64,000 nucleotides of DNA from Piromyces finnis (lineage: Eukaryota; Neocallimastigomycota; Neocallimastigomycetes; Neocallimastigales; Neocallimastigaceae). The stretch covers positions 505,501-569,500 of the forward strand of contig MCFH01000011.1 in assembly GCA_002104945.1 (NCBI GenBank), in the 5' to 3' direction. Below the pieces are notes generated by a model that was not told where the DNA came from, made no database searches, and was given only the letters and a program-made list of their open reading frames with translations. Numbering within the stretch: the first letter of the stretch is position 1; each line of letters starts with the position of its first letter. Below, in pieces: positions 25,257 through 38,075 of this stretch. A program made the translations under genes and the position numbers.

Positions 25257-27518
25257 TTATTTTTGTAAAGCTTTTATAATTTCTTGATATGATAGTCCTT
25301 GGTTTTTAGCTTTTGAAATTGAATTTATATTTTTATCTAATTTTGTATTAATTTTTGAATTATTTACAGAGAGTACATCTTCATTGTTACTACTTCTTTT
25401 TACGTTATATTGATTATAATCATTATAAAATTTCTGACTCATATTTTTGTAATTATCAATGATATATAATAATTCTTTTGGTGTAGTTGGTTCTTTCCTT
25501 TTTGGATTCATTTTAATTTTTTGAGATGTCTTAGGCTGCATACCTTTTATTTTTCTATATTTAAGATTCAAGTCACTTAATTTAAGGCTTTCATTACTAA
25601 TATTACAATAATTTTCTTCAATATTTATTGACTTTTCAGAATATAAATCATTTTCATTCTCATTTTGTTTTTCTTCATTATTATATTCATTTTCACATTT
25701 ATTATTTATGTTTATTTTTTTCATATCTTCATTATTATTTTTATTTTCATATATATTAGTACTGTTATCTTTAATGTTTTTTTTTTTTACTTTATTAATA
25801 TTCTCATTTAGCATTTGTCCCAATAATTCATTACGTAGGTCATCCAATGAATTAAAATTATTTTGAAAAAGTAAATGAAATAAATCATTTGGAATATTTC
25901 TTTATTTGTAATATTTTTATATAATTAGATATTATTTTATTAATACTAAAAAAAGTAAAATTACTAATATTATATTTACGATTCTTTCAAAAAATCTATA
26001 AGATATATATGGTCTTTCTCAATTTCATTAAAGTTCAAAATATATCTTAATCTACGTAGTACTACCTATTAAAATATAACTTAACATAAGTTTATTGTAA
26101 CTAAAATAAAAAATTATAAATAATGATATTTATAATTACTTGTTCAATATTAAAACGCTCCAAATTCCTATGTGCATTATGTCGCTTTACTAATGATGTA
26201 GGTAATGCTGGCCGAGATAATGCATTATATCCACTATTACTTCCATAATATGTTCTAGCTGATGTAGACTGTCCTATTTTTGATTTCTTTTGATTGCTGT
26301 TTCTTTTTTTTTTGATATTTGAATTTATCATTCTATTTGTTTTATCATCATTTTTACTTTTTTTTATATTCTTATTTTCTTTATTATCGTTAATATTATT
26401 GTTTTTGTCTTGATTATTAATATCAATATCCTTAACATCTTCATTGTTGTGAAAAGAAAATGATTCTTTATCATTCGATTCTTCTAAGTATTTATGGTAC
26501 TGAACATACTTTTCTGGAGGTGATATATAATTTCTTTTTTTACATAATTCTTCTACTTGTTTATCTGCACCAACATATTCTTTTCCAGCAATACCAAAAT
26601 TTCCATTATATGATGTTCCGTCTCGATTAATTTTATTTCGTATTATATCGACATCACTTTTATACATATAATTTTCTTGTATATTTAATTTCTTATGTTC
26701 TTTTTTTTTTCTATGAATATAATCCAATATATTATCTGTTTCAATATCATTATTATTGAAATTTATCATATATTGTGCATTTGGGTCATATATTATGTCT
26801 GATTTAATATTAAAGTATTTTTTTCTCTCCTTTTTTTCATTTATTAATACATTTTTTAATACATTTTCCTCTTTTAATGGATCATAATCTTTATATTTAT
26901 TATATAAATATTGTTTTTTTATTTCAATCTGAACTGACTTTGGAAGTTTAGGATTTCTTTTTCTATTTAATTTATATAAATTTAATATTAGATTCTTATT
27001 ACAATTATACTTAATTTAAATATATTATAATATTTAATCTTTCATAATTTAGTATTACCTTTCAGTTTGTAAAGTATTAAACATTAATTTTTGTTTAAAA
27101 GCTTCAATAGGATTTAGTCCTTCGACTTCTTTTTCAATAAGATTGGAATGTGAAATATTTTCTTTTGTTTTACTTATCACTGTTAAATTATATTTATATT
27201 TAATATTTAGTATTTATACATATTTAATAATATATGATGAATAAATTTTACAGTCTCTGTTTTTTATAGTTCTTTTGCTCATTGGTGAGGAGAAAGGCCT
27301 TGAGAGGTGCTTTGATTCATCGTACAATTCTGGTTTGTACATAACTTCTTCGCAACATTTAATCTCTTTTAATACTGGCAAATCTATATATCAATAGTAT
27401 TATTATTTTTATCTATTATTAAAATCATTAACTAAATTATATAAATTATATAATTACCATTTTCACTTGCCATTTTTTTTGGTATTGGAGGTAGTGGGGA
27501 AGAACTATTTTGAATCAT
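25257..27518 (-). CDS. Unrecognised Asn/Lys-rich protein
   Basis: Six exons (27458-27518, 27252-27383, 27059-27179, 26140-26962, 25980-26065, 25257-25899) close in phase to 621 residues from ATG 27518. An AG just upstream of the start could also be an acceptor, so a further 5' exon is possible. I do not recognise the family. Ordered-looking parts are LPVLKEIKCCEEVMYKPEL near residue 21, GLNPIEAFKQKLMFNTLQ, KRNPKLPKSVQIEIKKQYLY, GNFGIAGKEYVGADKQ, and RNLERFNIEQVVLRRLRYI followed by a short helical stretch. The rest is low-complexity Asn/Asp/Lys. There is no signal peptide or membrane segment. The C-terminal motif SYQEIIKALQK is a short helix. It shares a 705-bp divergent region with VTI1. Confidence 0.75.
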
Positions 27519-28223
27519 ATTTTCCTATTAATAATCTTTTTGATTGATTTTTTTAAATTTATTAAAATATTATTATTTAACTTTGACTATTATAAATGAA
27601 GATAAAATAAATGAATACTTTAAATTGAAATGTTCTTTTTTTTTTGTTTTGTTTTGTTTTATTCTTTAATAATATTTATTATATTAATCATCATTTAATT
27701 AAACGATCATTTTCCGATAATTATGTATAGATTTTCTTTATTTTCTAGAAATATTAATAATATATGCTTAATGAAAGTTACATAACTATTTTTAAAAAAA
27801 AATTATTATTTAAAATATTTATAGGAAATGTTAAATATCCAAAAAAAAATATAATAAAATATAATAAAATAATAAAATTTAAAAAAAACTACTTTTCAAA
27901 CTTTAAATCTTATGAATTAATTAAAATTTAAAAAAAAATAATAAAAATTATATTACATACATTATTTTTTTACATTAATAATGTATATAAATTAACAAAA
28001 ATTATTAATATATTTCATTCAATTATAAAAAATAGCAATATAAAAATCCTCTCTATATAAAAATTCAAGAGTAAAGAACAGAACAAATAAAGAAATAAAC
28101 AAGTTTAAAAAGCAATATATATATAATTATTAATGAACATATAACTTCTATTTAAACAAAAAGCTTAAAATAAATATTTATATTACTATCATATCAGAAT
28201 TTTATATATTTTAACATATCAAA
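27519..28223. promoter_or_regulatory. Divergent upstream region of the unknown gene and VTI1
   Basis: 705 bp between two start codons on opposite strands; AT-rich, with T and A runs. It must contain both promoters. No specific site is recognised. Confidence 0.4.
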
Positions 28224-29523
28224 ATGGCAGAATCAGATTCCTTAATTTTTAATACTTATGAAAATGAATTTAATACTTTATCATCAGAAATAAATGATAC
28301 AATTGAAAATAAGTTAAAAAAATCTGTTGGAGGTTGTAAATAATATTTCAAATATTTTAAATTAAATAATTTTCAATTTATATCAAAATTAACATTTCAA
28401 CTTATTTCATAATGTAGAAAAGAAGAAGCAATTGCTAAACCAATTAGAAAGAGAATTAGATGAAGCAGATGAAATTGTATAATATCAAATGATTTTTATT
28501 TATTATAAAGAAAGTATTAAAATATGAAATTTAAAATTTGAGATTTTTAAACTAATTAAAAGGCTTTTACAATCTATTTTTAATTATTTTATGGAATAAT
28601 TAAGGTAAGTCAAATGGATGTTGAAATAAGAAGTTTAAATACCACAACTAGAATTCAATTGCAACCAAAAATTAAAGAGTATAAGTCAGAACTCGATGGC
28701 TTAAAAAAGAAACTTGTATGTATAACTGGTGTATTATTCTCTTTTTTTTTTTTTAAAAAAAAAAAAAATAATAAAATAAAAACAAGAGAATTATTAAATT
28801 ATATTTATATATCAATAATAAAGAAAACCGCATATAACGACGTAACAGAAGAAAGACGTCAGCTTTTAGGCGATAATAATAATGAAAATATTAATATAGT
28901 AGTCAATGATTCAGATAAAAAGTCAAAATTACAACAAAACACCGAAAAATTAATAAATTCCAGTAAGCGTTTACAAAATGCTCATAGAATGGCACTTGAA
29001 GCTGGTACTTAATTTAATTTTAGAAAATTAAAAATAATTAATAAAATCAATATAATAAATAAGTTATCTTTTTTTTTAATTCATTAATTCTATAAAAATA
29101 AAATAAATATATTTTGTAAGAACAAACTGGTGCTTCAACTTTAAATGTTTTATATGGTCAAAGACAACAATTAGAGCATGCACAAGATACTGTTAGTATC
29201 TATAAATAATTGCAAGCATATAAATACACTCTTATAAAAGCACTAATACTAAATATTATATTTTTTGATATAAATATGTTTAATAATTCTAGTTAAGAGG
29301 TGCAAATTCATTATTAGATACTAGTACAAGATTATTAAAAGAAATGCAAAGAAGGTATATTTATTATATAAAATATATTTTATATACAATAAACTAAAAT
29401 ATTAAATATATTATTTTATAATCATATAATTATAGAATAAGAACAAATAAATTAATGGCATACCTAATAATATTAATATTGATAATTCTTATTTTATTGA
29501 CTATTTATATTAAATGGTTTTAA
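28224..29523 (+). CDS. VTI1: Vti1-type Qb-SNARE
   Basis: Seven exons (28224-28332, 28418-28476, 28605-28715, 28824-29004, 29121-29191, 29293-29354, 29436-29523) give 226 residues, the usual Vti1 length. The N-terminal three-helix domain (FNTYENEFNTLSSEINDTIE; ELDEADEIVSQMDVEIRSL) is followed by a SNARE motif (about 130-195). Its zero-layer glutamine is followed by an Asp-Thr: LYGQRQQLEHAQDTLRGANS. The single C-terminal anchor is built from Leu, Ile and Thr. Vti1 acts in Golgi-to-endosome/vacuole and homotypic vacuole fusion. Donors are relaxed in places (GTTGTA, GTTAGT), and exon 3 itself starts with GTAAGT, a decoy donor directly after its acceptor. Confidence 0.92.
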
Positions 29524-30927
29524 TTTAATTTTGGAAAGTTTAAAATAAAGAAAGGAAGAAAGAAAAATTGAATATAATAAAATTAAGATTTTAATTCAAT
29601 AAATAAAAGTTTTGAATATTGTATTTTCTTTATTCATTAAAACTTAAAAAATAAATAATTTTAATATAATAAAGCATAAACACTAATAAAATAAATCTAT
29701 AATGGAAGCAATTTATTATTATAATAAAATAGCTTAACATTTAATAACATAATACAATCATACTGTAAATAATTTAAAAAAAAAAAAATAAAAATATACA
29801 ATTATATAATAAATATATGTTTTAGAGAAATAAAAAAAAAAAATAGATATATTTATTATATTATTTTCTTATAAATATATATAGCATTTACTTCAAAGAT
29901 TTGTTATATTAATTATAGACTATAATATATAATATAAAATAATAATAATAATAAATAATAAATAAAAATAATGAATAATAATAATAATAAATAAATAAAT
30001 AAAAGAATGAAAAATGAATAATTAAAAAAAACAAACAACTAGTAATAATAAACTTTCATATTTGAATTCAATATTTTTTTTTTATTTATTTTAACTTAAA
30101 ATATATTCAAATACAATTTTACATTGATAGATTGTATTTTTAAAGATTAAGAAAATTTTATTTTTCTTTATATATATATTACTAAAAGTGTTATAGTTTA
30201 TATTAAAATATTTACTATACTTTTCTCTCTCTCTCTCGAAAAGATACTATTTCATTTTAAATTCTATAATATAAATTTGGTTTGGGATAAAAATTAAATA
30301 ACCTTTTTCTTTTATTTTTTTTGAATTATTTTAAAACCTAAAAGTATAAAAAATGCAAAAATCTATATATAAATACAATTATACATATAAAAAGAATAAT
30401 TGTAATTATATATATCTCATTAAGAACTAGAACTTTAAAAAATAATACTTACTTCATATATTAAACTTTATCTAAAGTATTTTATTTATACAAAATTCAT
30501 AATAATTTTTATTCATATTAGTCCATTATCCTTCATTACAATAATGAATGAATAATAATTAATACTTTTTTTCTGTTACTATTTCGTTTTTCTTTTTCTA
30601 TTTTTTTATAAAAAAAAAAAAACATTATATATATATATTTATATATATTAATATTTTAATATTAAAACCGTCTTTTTTTTTTTTATTTATATAAGATTAT
30701 ATATATATTTTATTTTCAATATATATATTACTCTATATAAATGAAGAAAAAAAAAGAAGTAATATAAACTATCTATCTTTATAAGCTAAACTCATCGTGA
30801 TTAAAATTATTATCAATATTATAAAAAAATAAATATTAAATAAAATATATGAATAAAATAATAGTATAAAAAAAATAAATAATAAAAACATTTAATAATC
30901 AAATAATTATTAATAGTATAAAAAAAA
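29524..30927. other. Intergenic region upstream of the Bud4/anillin-like gene
   Basis: 1.4 kb of AT-rich DNA with AATA-type simple repeats near 29935-30005 and a CT run (CTCTCTCTCTC) near 30227-30237. No gene or RNA seen. Confidence 0.5.
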
Positions 30928-33900
30928 ATGGAAACAACATTAGATACATTAATTAAAGCAATTCAAGATGGAAAGATAAATGTTGTCCAAAAGCTTATCG
31001 CACTTAATAAAAATTTGGTACTCGAAAAATACAGTAAATCTGTACCTTTCGAGGATGAAGAAATTGGAAATGATGCTAGGGAATTATTAGGCGATAATAT
31101 GACAGGAATGAATGCTATTCATATAGGATTAATGTCATTAGATATTGAAAATGAAAATGTTAAAGTTGAAGTTAGAAAAAAAATAATTGAGGAATTAATA
31201 CAGGTTAATAATTAAAAAAATTATATATTGATAATAATAATAATAATAATAATAATCTATAATAATAATGATGATGATGATATTCGAAATATTTAATTTT
31301 AATTGTTATCATATAATTTAATTATTATTAAGTCAAAAATATAAAATTTAAAAAAAAAATATATATATATTATTTAAAATTTAAAAAAATTTATTAAACA
31401 CCAATTATTTTTTTTAAAACTTTTACTTTTAAATAAATAAAAAATGAAATATTTTACCTCATATAATTATATATATTAATAAATAAATGTACATGCATAT
31501 TATAATTTTAATAGGCACTTCCTCAAAAAATAGATTTAAGTACTTATAGATGGGGAAATGATAATACAACACTTCATTTAGCATCATTTTTAGGAGAACG
31601 ATCAATAATTACTAAAATATTAAAAAAAGGAGAAGATCCATCCTATAAAAATGGTTTAGGAAAAACATCTATTGATGTTGCTGTAGATTATGAACTTGCT
31701 GATTACTTAACCGAAGTCAGTGAAGAATTAAATGAGGAAAAACAAGAGGAATTAAGAAGAAAGGAAAGTCTTCAAAATATATTAAAAAAATGTCAAAATA
31801 TTGAAGAAACAATTCAACACAATAAACAAGAAGCCGAAGATAAAAATAAATATGAAACTGAATCTCAATTAAAAAATAATAAACAAATGATTGATATGGA
31901 AACAGAATTGATAAAAAAGGTAAACACAAATGAAGCATCTGAAGAGGAAAAAGAATACGTTAATGATATCAATAATAGTAATGAAACAATTGGTAATGAT
32001 GAAACAAAGAATGATGAAATTGAAACAAACATTAATAAATTAGAATCAGAAAATGGATCCTGTAACACAATTAATAATAATGAAAATTCAAATGAAAATC
32101 AAAATATCATTGAAAATAATGAGAGTTCAAATGAAGATCAAAATATCATTGAAAATAATGAGAATTCAAATGAAAATCAAAATATCATTGAAAATAATGA
32201 GAGTTCAAATGAAGATCAAAATATCATTGAAAATAATGAGAATTCAAATGAAAATCAAAATATCATTGAAAATGATGAAAATTCGAATAAAAATGAAAAT
32301 CATGATATTACTGAAAACAATGAAAACCCAGATGAAAATCAAAATATTACTGAAGATAATGACAAAAATAAAATTGTGGAACAAAAGACAAATGATGCTG
32401 TCTCTAAAAAAAAAATAAGTTCGGAAGATAGATCAAAACTATCTAATTTAATTGATATTGATATGATAAATAATTTAATTGGCACCCAAGTCATGTATGT
32501 AGAAAACAATGAAAATAAAAATATGACAGTTACAACTAAAAAAGAAATTGAAAATATAGAAGAAAAGAAAGATACTACAAAGGAAATTAAAAGTAATATC
32601 GCAAAACCTACAATAAATAAAATGGAAAATATTAATGATGCCAAAGAAGAAACAAAAATTAATAATATTAATAATGGTATTAAAAGTTTAAAAAATACTG
32701 AATTTATATCATCAAAAAAAAATATATTTGAAAATGCAACATTGAACACTGAAACCAATAAAATTAAAGATTATAAATTATCCCCTTCAACCTTTAATAA
32801 CGTCAAAGAAAAATTTAGTAAAAATGATAATACCCTAAAGTCATCAGAATCCACAAAAGAATCTGATTCTATTAAAGCAGAAATTATGTCACAAAAAAAT
32901 AAAAGTATAAAATCAATTATTAATAATATTAACAAAGGCAATGAAATTAATGATAAATCAATAAAAAAACCAATTATGATTGGAACAAAAGATAGCATTA
33001 AAAATACCATTACCAATATTAACAAAAATAACTGCTTTGATGAATCTGGCTTACAAAAGAAAGAAAAAAATGCTACTTTGGTAAAAGATTTTAATATTTG
33101 TCAAAAAGAAAATATAAAAGAAACTATTTCAAATATTAATAAAAATATGACATTTAATGGTGAAATAGCTAAACCAAAAATGAATGAAACTCTTGAAAAG
33201 GATATAAATATTTGTCAAAAAGAAAATATCAAAACAACCATTTCTAATATTAATAAAAATAAAAATTTCACTGGCAATACAAATAAATCAATTTCATCCT
33301 CGACAAAAATTGAAAACGATTTCCAAAATTTCTCAAAAGAAAGAGATAGTATAAAGGCTACTATTTCAAATATTAATAAAAATAATTGTTTCAATAATAA
33401 AAAGACCTCAACTGAGCCCTTAAAGGAAGTGAAACCAATAGAGATTAAAAATAATTATGAAGATGCTGAAAATAATCCATTATCATCATCAAATAAATTT
33501 AACACTCCAAAGGAAGATATAAAAGAAATCACTTTAGACAATAATAAAAATATTGGTTTATCGAAAACTTCAACTTCATCTATTATTAATAAATTCAAGG
33601 CCCCATCTGACAATGAACAACAAATTGTTCAAGATTCATTAAAGACAGGTAAAATTGATGAAACACTTAATGATGGTAAAGTTTTTTAAATTCATTCATA
33701 TATCTAAATTATATCTAATTTATATTAAATTAAAAAAAAATTTTTTTTTTTTGATATAAATATAGGAACACTTCCAAAAAAAAATAACTCGTCAAATATA
33801 AATATAGTAAAGAAAAGAGATATTTCAAAGCTCATTCAAACATTTAATCAAACATCTGAAAATGAAACCCAAGATAATGCTTCTCTATCGCTCAAGGAAG

Positions 33901-36900
33901 AAACAACAATTCAAGCAGATAAACCAACTAACCTAGCTTTTAAATCTAATATTAGTGCATTAAAATCCACTTTTGATCGTTCAGAATCAAAAACAGAAAA
34001 ATTGTCCGTTTCATCACTTTGTAAAAATACAAATATTAAACCAATTGAAAATAGAGAAAACGAAATGAGTATGGTGCAAAAATTAAGTTCAAAATTTATT
34101 TCAAATGAAAATGAAATCCAAACCAAAAAAACAATAGAAGAAACTATTGAAAATAAAGAAATAAATATGACTACTACTACAAATAGTAATATTACTGATA
34201 AACCACAAAAAAAGGTTGAAATAGAGAAAAAAGTAGAAGTAACACCAGAAATTGTTAAAGGGGAAAATATTTTAGAAGCTAAGGAAGAAAAGAAAACTGA
34301 AAACTTAGAAAATCCAAATAATGACATTTGCAATGAAGAACAAATCATTAAGGATACTATTGAAAAAGACATTACTGAAAATAATTCAAAATCAAGTGCC
34401 ATTGGAGACTTATCATTAAATGAACATAAAGATATACTTAATTTATCAAATGAAAAAGAATCAGAAATGAAAAAAGAAAATAAAGAATTAAGTATTTCAA
34501 ATAAAGAAGATACCATTGATATCAATAAAATTATTAATGATGCTTCCGTTTCTGGTTCTGATCTAACATTAAATGATGACATGGAAGAAACCGATAAGAA
34601 TTCAAAAAAATCCAAGATAGAAACTGTAAGTGGAATAATATTTAGAAAAAAAATATAATATGAAAAGAATACTAAAATATTTTTTATATTTTTTTTTAAA
34701 GAAATCAAAAATTGATGATTGTCTTTCCGTATGTATTTTCTTTATCATTTTTTATAAAAAAAATAATTATTAAATATTTTAAACTTAATTCCTACTAATA
34801 ATAAATCTTTAATAATTTATAAAAAAATATTTTATTATCCTTAATATTATTAATTTCTCTGTATATAGTCTGATCTTGTAAGTATTAAAATATTCTTAAT
34901 TTAAAAGTAATCACATTTATTAAAATAATTATCTTTTATAACAATTTTTAAAAATATGAAAAAAAATAGTCATTGAAGCTTGATTCAGTAAGTTTTTATT
35001 TAATTTATTATTATTTTATATATTTTATATACACATTACTCATCACTTAATTATATTCTATGATTGATTTTATAGTTTTCATTTGACCTTCCTTCTATTG
35101 ACCCAATTACTTTATCTTTAGATGAAATCTTTATCACACAAGAAATTAACTTTGATTCCATGTTTAATGACCTTAGTAGCGACAGTAATATTTATGATGG
35201 TATTTTAAAAGAAACAAAAATAAATAATAATGATCTCTCAAGTAAACTTGATCATTCGGATAATACACTTTGTCTCGATGATGATAATAAAGAAGAAAAA
35301 ATCGAAACTTACCAATCTATAACTAAAGATATAAAGTCAAGTATAAAAAATACAAATTTAATTAATAACAAATTGCCTTCCGAAAAGGCATTTAATACTC
35401 CAAAAATAGAACCAAATAATAAGCAAGAAAACAAAATTAATGAACAAAAAGAAAAGGAATTAAGAGAAAAAAAACAAAAAGAAAAAGAATTAAAAGAAAG
35501 AGAACAAAAGGAAAAGGAGCAAAAAGAAAAAGAATTAAAAGAAAAGGAGCAAAAGGAAAATGAATTAAAAGAAAAGGAACAAAAAGAAAAGGAGCAAAAA
35601 GAAAAAGAATTACTTGAAAAAGAACAAAAAGAAAAGGAACAAAAAGAAAAGGAACAAAAAGAAAAAGAATTACTTGAAAGAAAATCATTACAAAAGACAC
35701 TATCAATTGAAAAAGAATTAAAAGATATAAATAATGATCAACAAATGGAAACCTCCCCAACAAACAATGAAAATTCTGAAAAAACAGTAGATGAAAATAT
35801 GACAGAAATTAAAAAAGATAAGCATTCAAATATGGTATTAAAGGAAAAACTTTATGAAGAACAAAAAAATCAAAATAAGATTGGACTCATAAATAATGTT
35901 GAAATGCTAAACCTTACTTCTTCCTTCAAAAAAACTAAATCTAAGCAAAAAGCTGTTCAATTTAAATCATCATGGAGTGGTGAGCTTGAAAACACAAGAA
36001 GAATGTCTAAAGATCATACTAACTACATCACAACCACAAAAGGAAACTTTTTAATGAAATTAAATAAAATAGATATTAGATCTACTTGTCCAGTATTTTT
36101 CTCTGGAAACTTTGAAGCTGACTCAATGTACATCATGTTTTGTGAATTTAAATGTGATGATGAAGTATATTATACAAGTAAACAATATCCTATTCATAGC
36201 AACAACCCACAAATATCATTAAATGAAGATGTTAATATTCCAATCACAGCAGATCAAAATATTTTAGAAATTAATGTTATGTTAATTAAGAAAACACCAA
36301 CTATGCTACCATTACAAAGTCCAACAAAAACAAGTAAACATAACAATTCATCCGGAATGTCAACATTAACACGTACAATGACACATTCCAAAAAAGCCGT
36401 TCAAAATCTTATGTTCTGGAAAAAGAATAAAAATATGGATGGTTTCAGTAGTGTAAACAGTAATCACATACAAATGAATAATGGTATCATGGATTATGAT
36501 GACAATTCAATGAAAAAGAATGATCTTCAATTCAGATCTCTGTCATCTACTTCATCTATTTCTAAATTATTTTCAGGTGATGGTGGATCTAATACTCAAA
36601 TCAATCACCGAAACCGTAATTACCATCCATCAATTAAAACTATTTTCAATAATAACAATACAGGAATTCCTTCACCATCAAATGGTTTATCTCGTGAATC
36701 AACTTGTGATTGTATTAGTGGAAGTAACAGTAGTTTAAATTCTTCATATAGTACTTACAGTACTATGACCACTGCTTCATCAAACACCATCACTAGTTCT
36801 TCTTCTTCATCTGATAATGTTTTTGTTGCAGGTAAAATTACTGTAGATTTACAAAATCTTAGAGAACAACATATGGGTGAATTAATTGATGACTTTAAAT

Positions 36901-38075
36901 GGGAAATTGCTCCACCAAAACCTTTAAAGAATAATAGTATTAATTCAGGTAATAATATATTGTTAATTTTTGAAATTTTAGAAAAAAAATTTTTTTTTTT
37001 TATATTAAAAAATTAAAAAATATATAAATATTAATAAATTTTATTATAATCTATTATCTAATAGATTTACCACCAATTGGTAGTGTTCGTATTCGTAAGA
37101 AGGTTATGAAATGGGATGGTTTAGATGCTCCATTAGTCATTCTTAATGGTAAATTAAATATGTCAGTATTCTACTTACCAGATTTCTCTTTCAAGGAGGT
37201 AAAAAAAAAAAAAAAAAATATTATTTAAGGCAAATTTATATCTATATATTTATAAAACAAAATATATAAATTAATACATATAATTAAATAATAAAATTAT
37301 TTATTTATATAAAAATAGGATATGTTCATTCCAAAAACAATTGCAGATTGCCTTGATTGTGAGGAATGTAAGCGTTGGCATGACAACGAAACTAAAACTG
37401 GTTATCTAACCCAAAAGGGTGGAGATGTTAATGTATGAAATATTCTTATTTTTTTCTTTTATCGCAGCTTTAATATATTAAAATAATAAAAAAATATACT
37501 AAAAATATTGTATACTATTTATATTATTATATATCTATTAGGAATGGGAAAGAAGATTTTATCGTTTAATAGGAGAAAAATTGATCGCTTTTGATACTGT
37601 TGTAATATATTCAATAAAAAAATAATTAAAAAATATATATAATACTTTAAAATATATACAATGCAAATATTAAATAAAATATTATTTTTTTTTCACTTTA
37701 AATATATAAATTATATTATAAATCTTTTAGTCCTCAGAAAATAAAGCTACTATTGATTTAACTCAATGTAAATTTATTAATTTACTTTTACCAGATCCTC
37801 AAAATAGTCAATTTATTAACAATACTTTACCAAACGGTGAGGAATATACAACAATTGTTGCTTTAAATCCATCTTCTGCTGCAAGTGACAATTATATTTT
37901 TGAATTAGTATTTAAGGATGATGATGCAATTGAATTTAGATGTGACTCATTAAATGATATGAATGATTGGTGTAAGGAACTCCAAATTATAGTACAAGAA
38001 TGGGAAGATTTCCAATATCCAAACTGGTGGACAGAATTATCAAACTTTAAAGAAGAAATGGAAAATAAAAATTAA
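30928..38075 (+). CDS. Ankyrin-repeat protein with a Bud4/anillin-like region and C-terminal PH domain
   Basis: Eleven exons (30928-31203, 31515-33675, 33766-34625, 34702-34728, 34869-34877, 34970-34987, 35076-36948, 37065-37198, 37319-37432, 37542-37601, 37731-38075) give 1958 residues. Residues 1-200 hold ankyrin-type repeats (NDARELLGDNMTGMNAIHIG; DNTTLHLASFLGERSIITKI). About 1000 disordered Asn/Glu/Lys-rich residues follow, then a Lys/Glu/Gln coiled coil (about 1238-1325). From about 1438 comes an anillin-like part (GNFLMKLNKIDIRS; KITVDLQNL). The PH domain (about 1810-1945) includes GYLTQKGGDVNEWERRFYRL and ENKATIDLTQCKFI. In yeasts, Bud4/Mid2 proteins with this C-terminal pair bind septins and membrane at bud necks or septa. 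The ankyrin N-terminus is not part of the yeast proteins I know. Confidence 0.85.
32083..32345 (+). repeat. In-frame tandem repeat, 13-16-residue unit
   Basis: About six copies of a unit reading roughly NENQNIIENNESSNE, alternating ESSNED and ENSNEN types (33-39 nt each), inside the disordered part of the Bud4/anillin-like protein. Near identity at DNA level shows recent slippage or unequal crossover. Confidence 0.9.
34702..34987 (+). other. Cluster of three phase-0 microexons (27, 9 and 18 nt)
   Basis: Exons 34702-34728 (KSKIDDCLS), 34869-34877 (SDL) and 34970-34987 (SLKLDS) each lie between good AG and GT signals (GTATGT, GTAAGT, GTAAGT). All are multiples of three in phase 0, and the flanking exons (ending 34625, starting 35076) are phase 0 too. 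Any one could be skipped without a frameshift. Confidence 0.8.
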
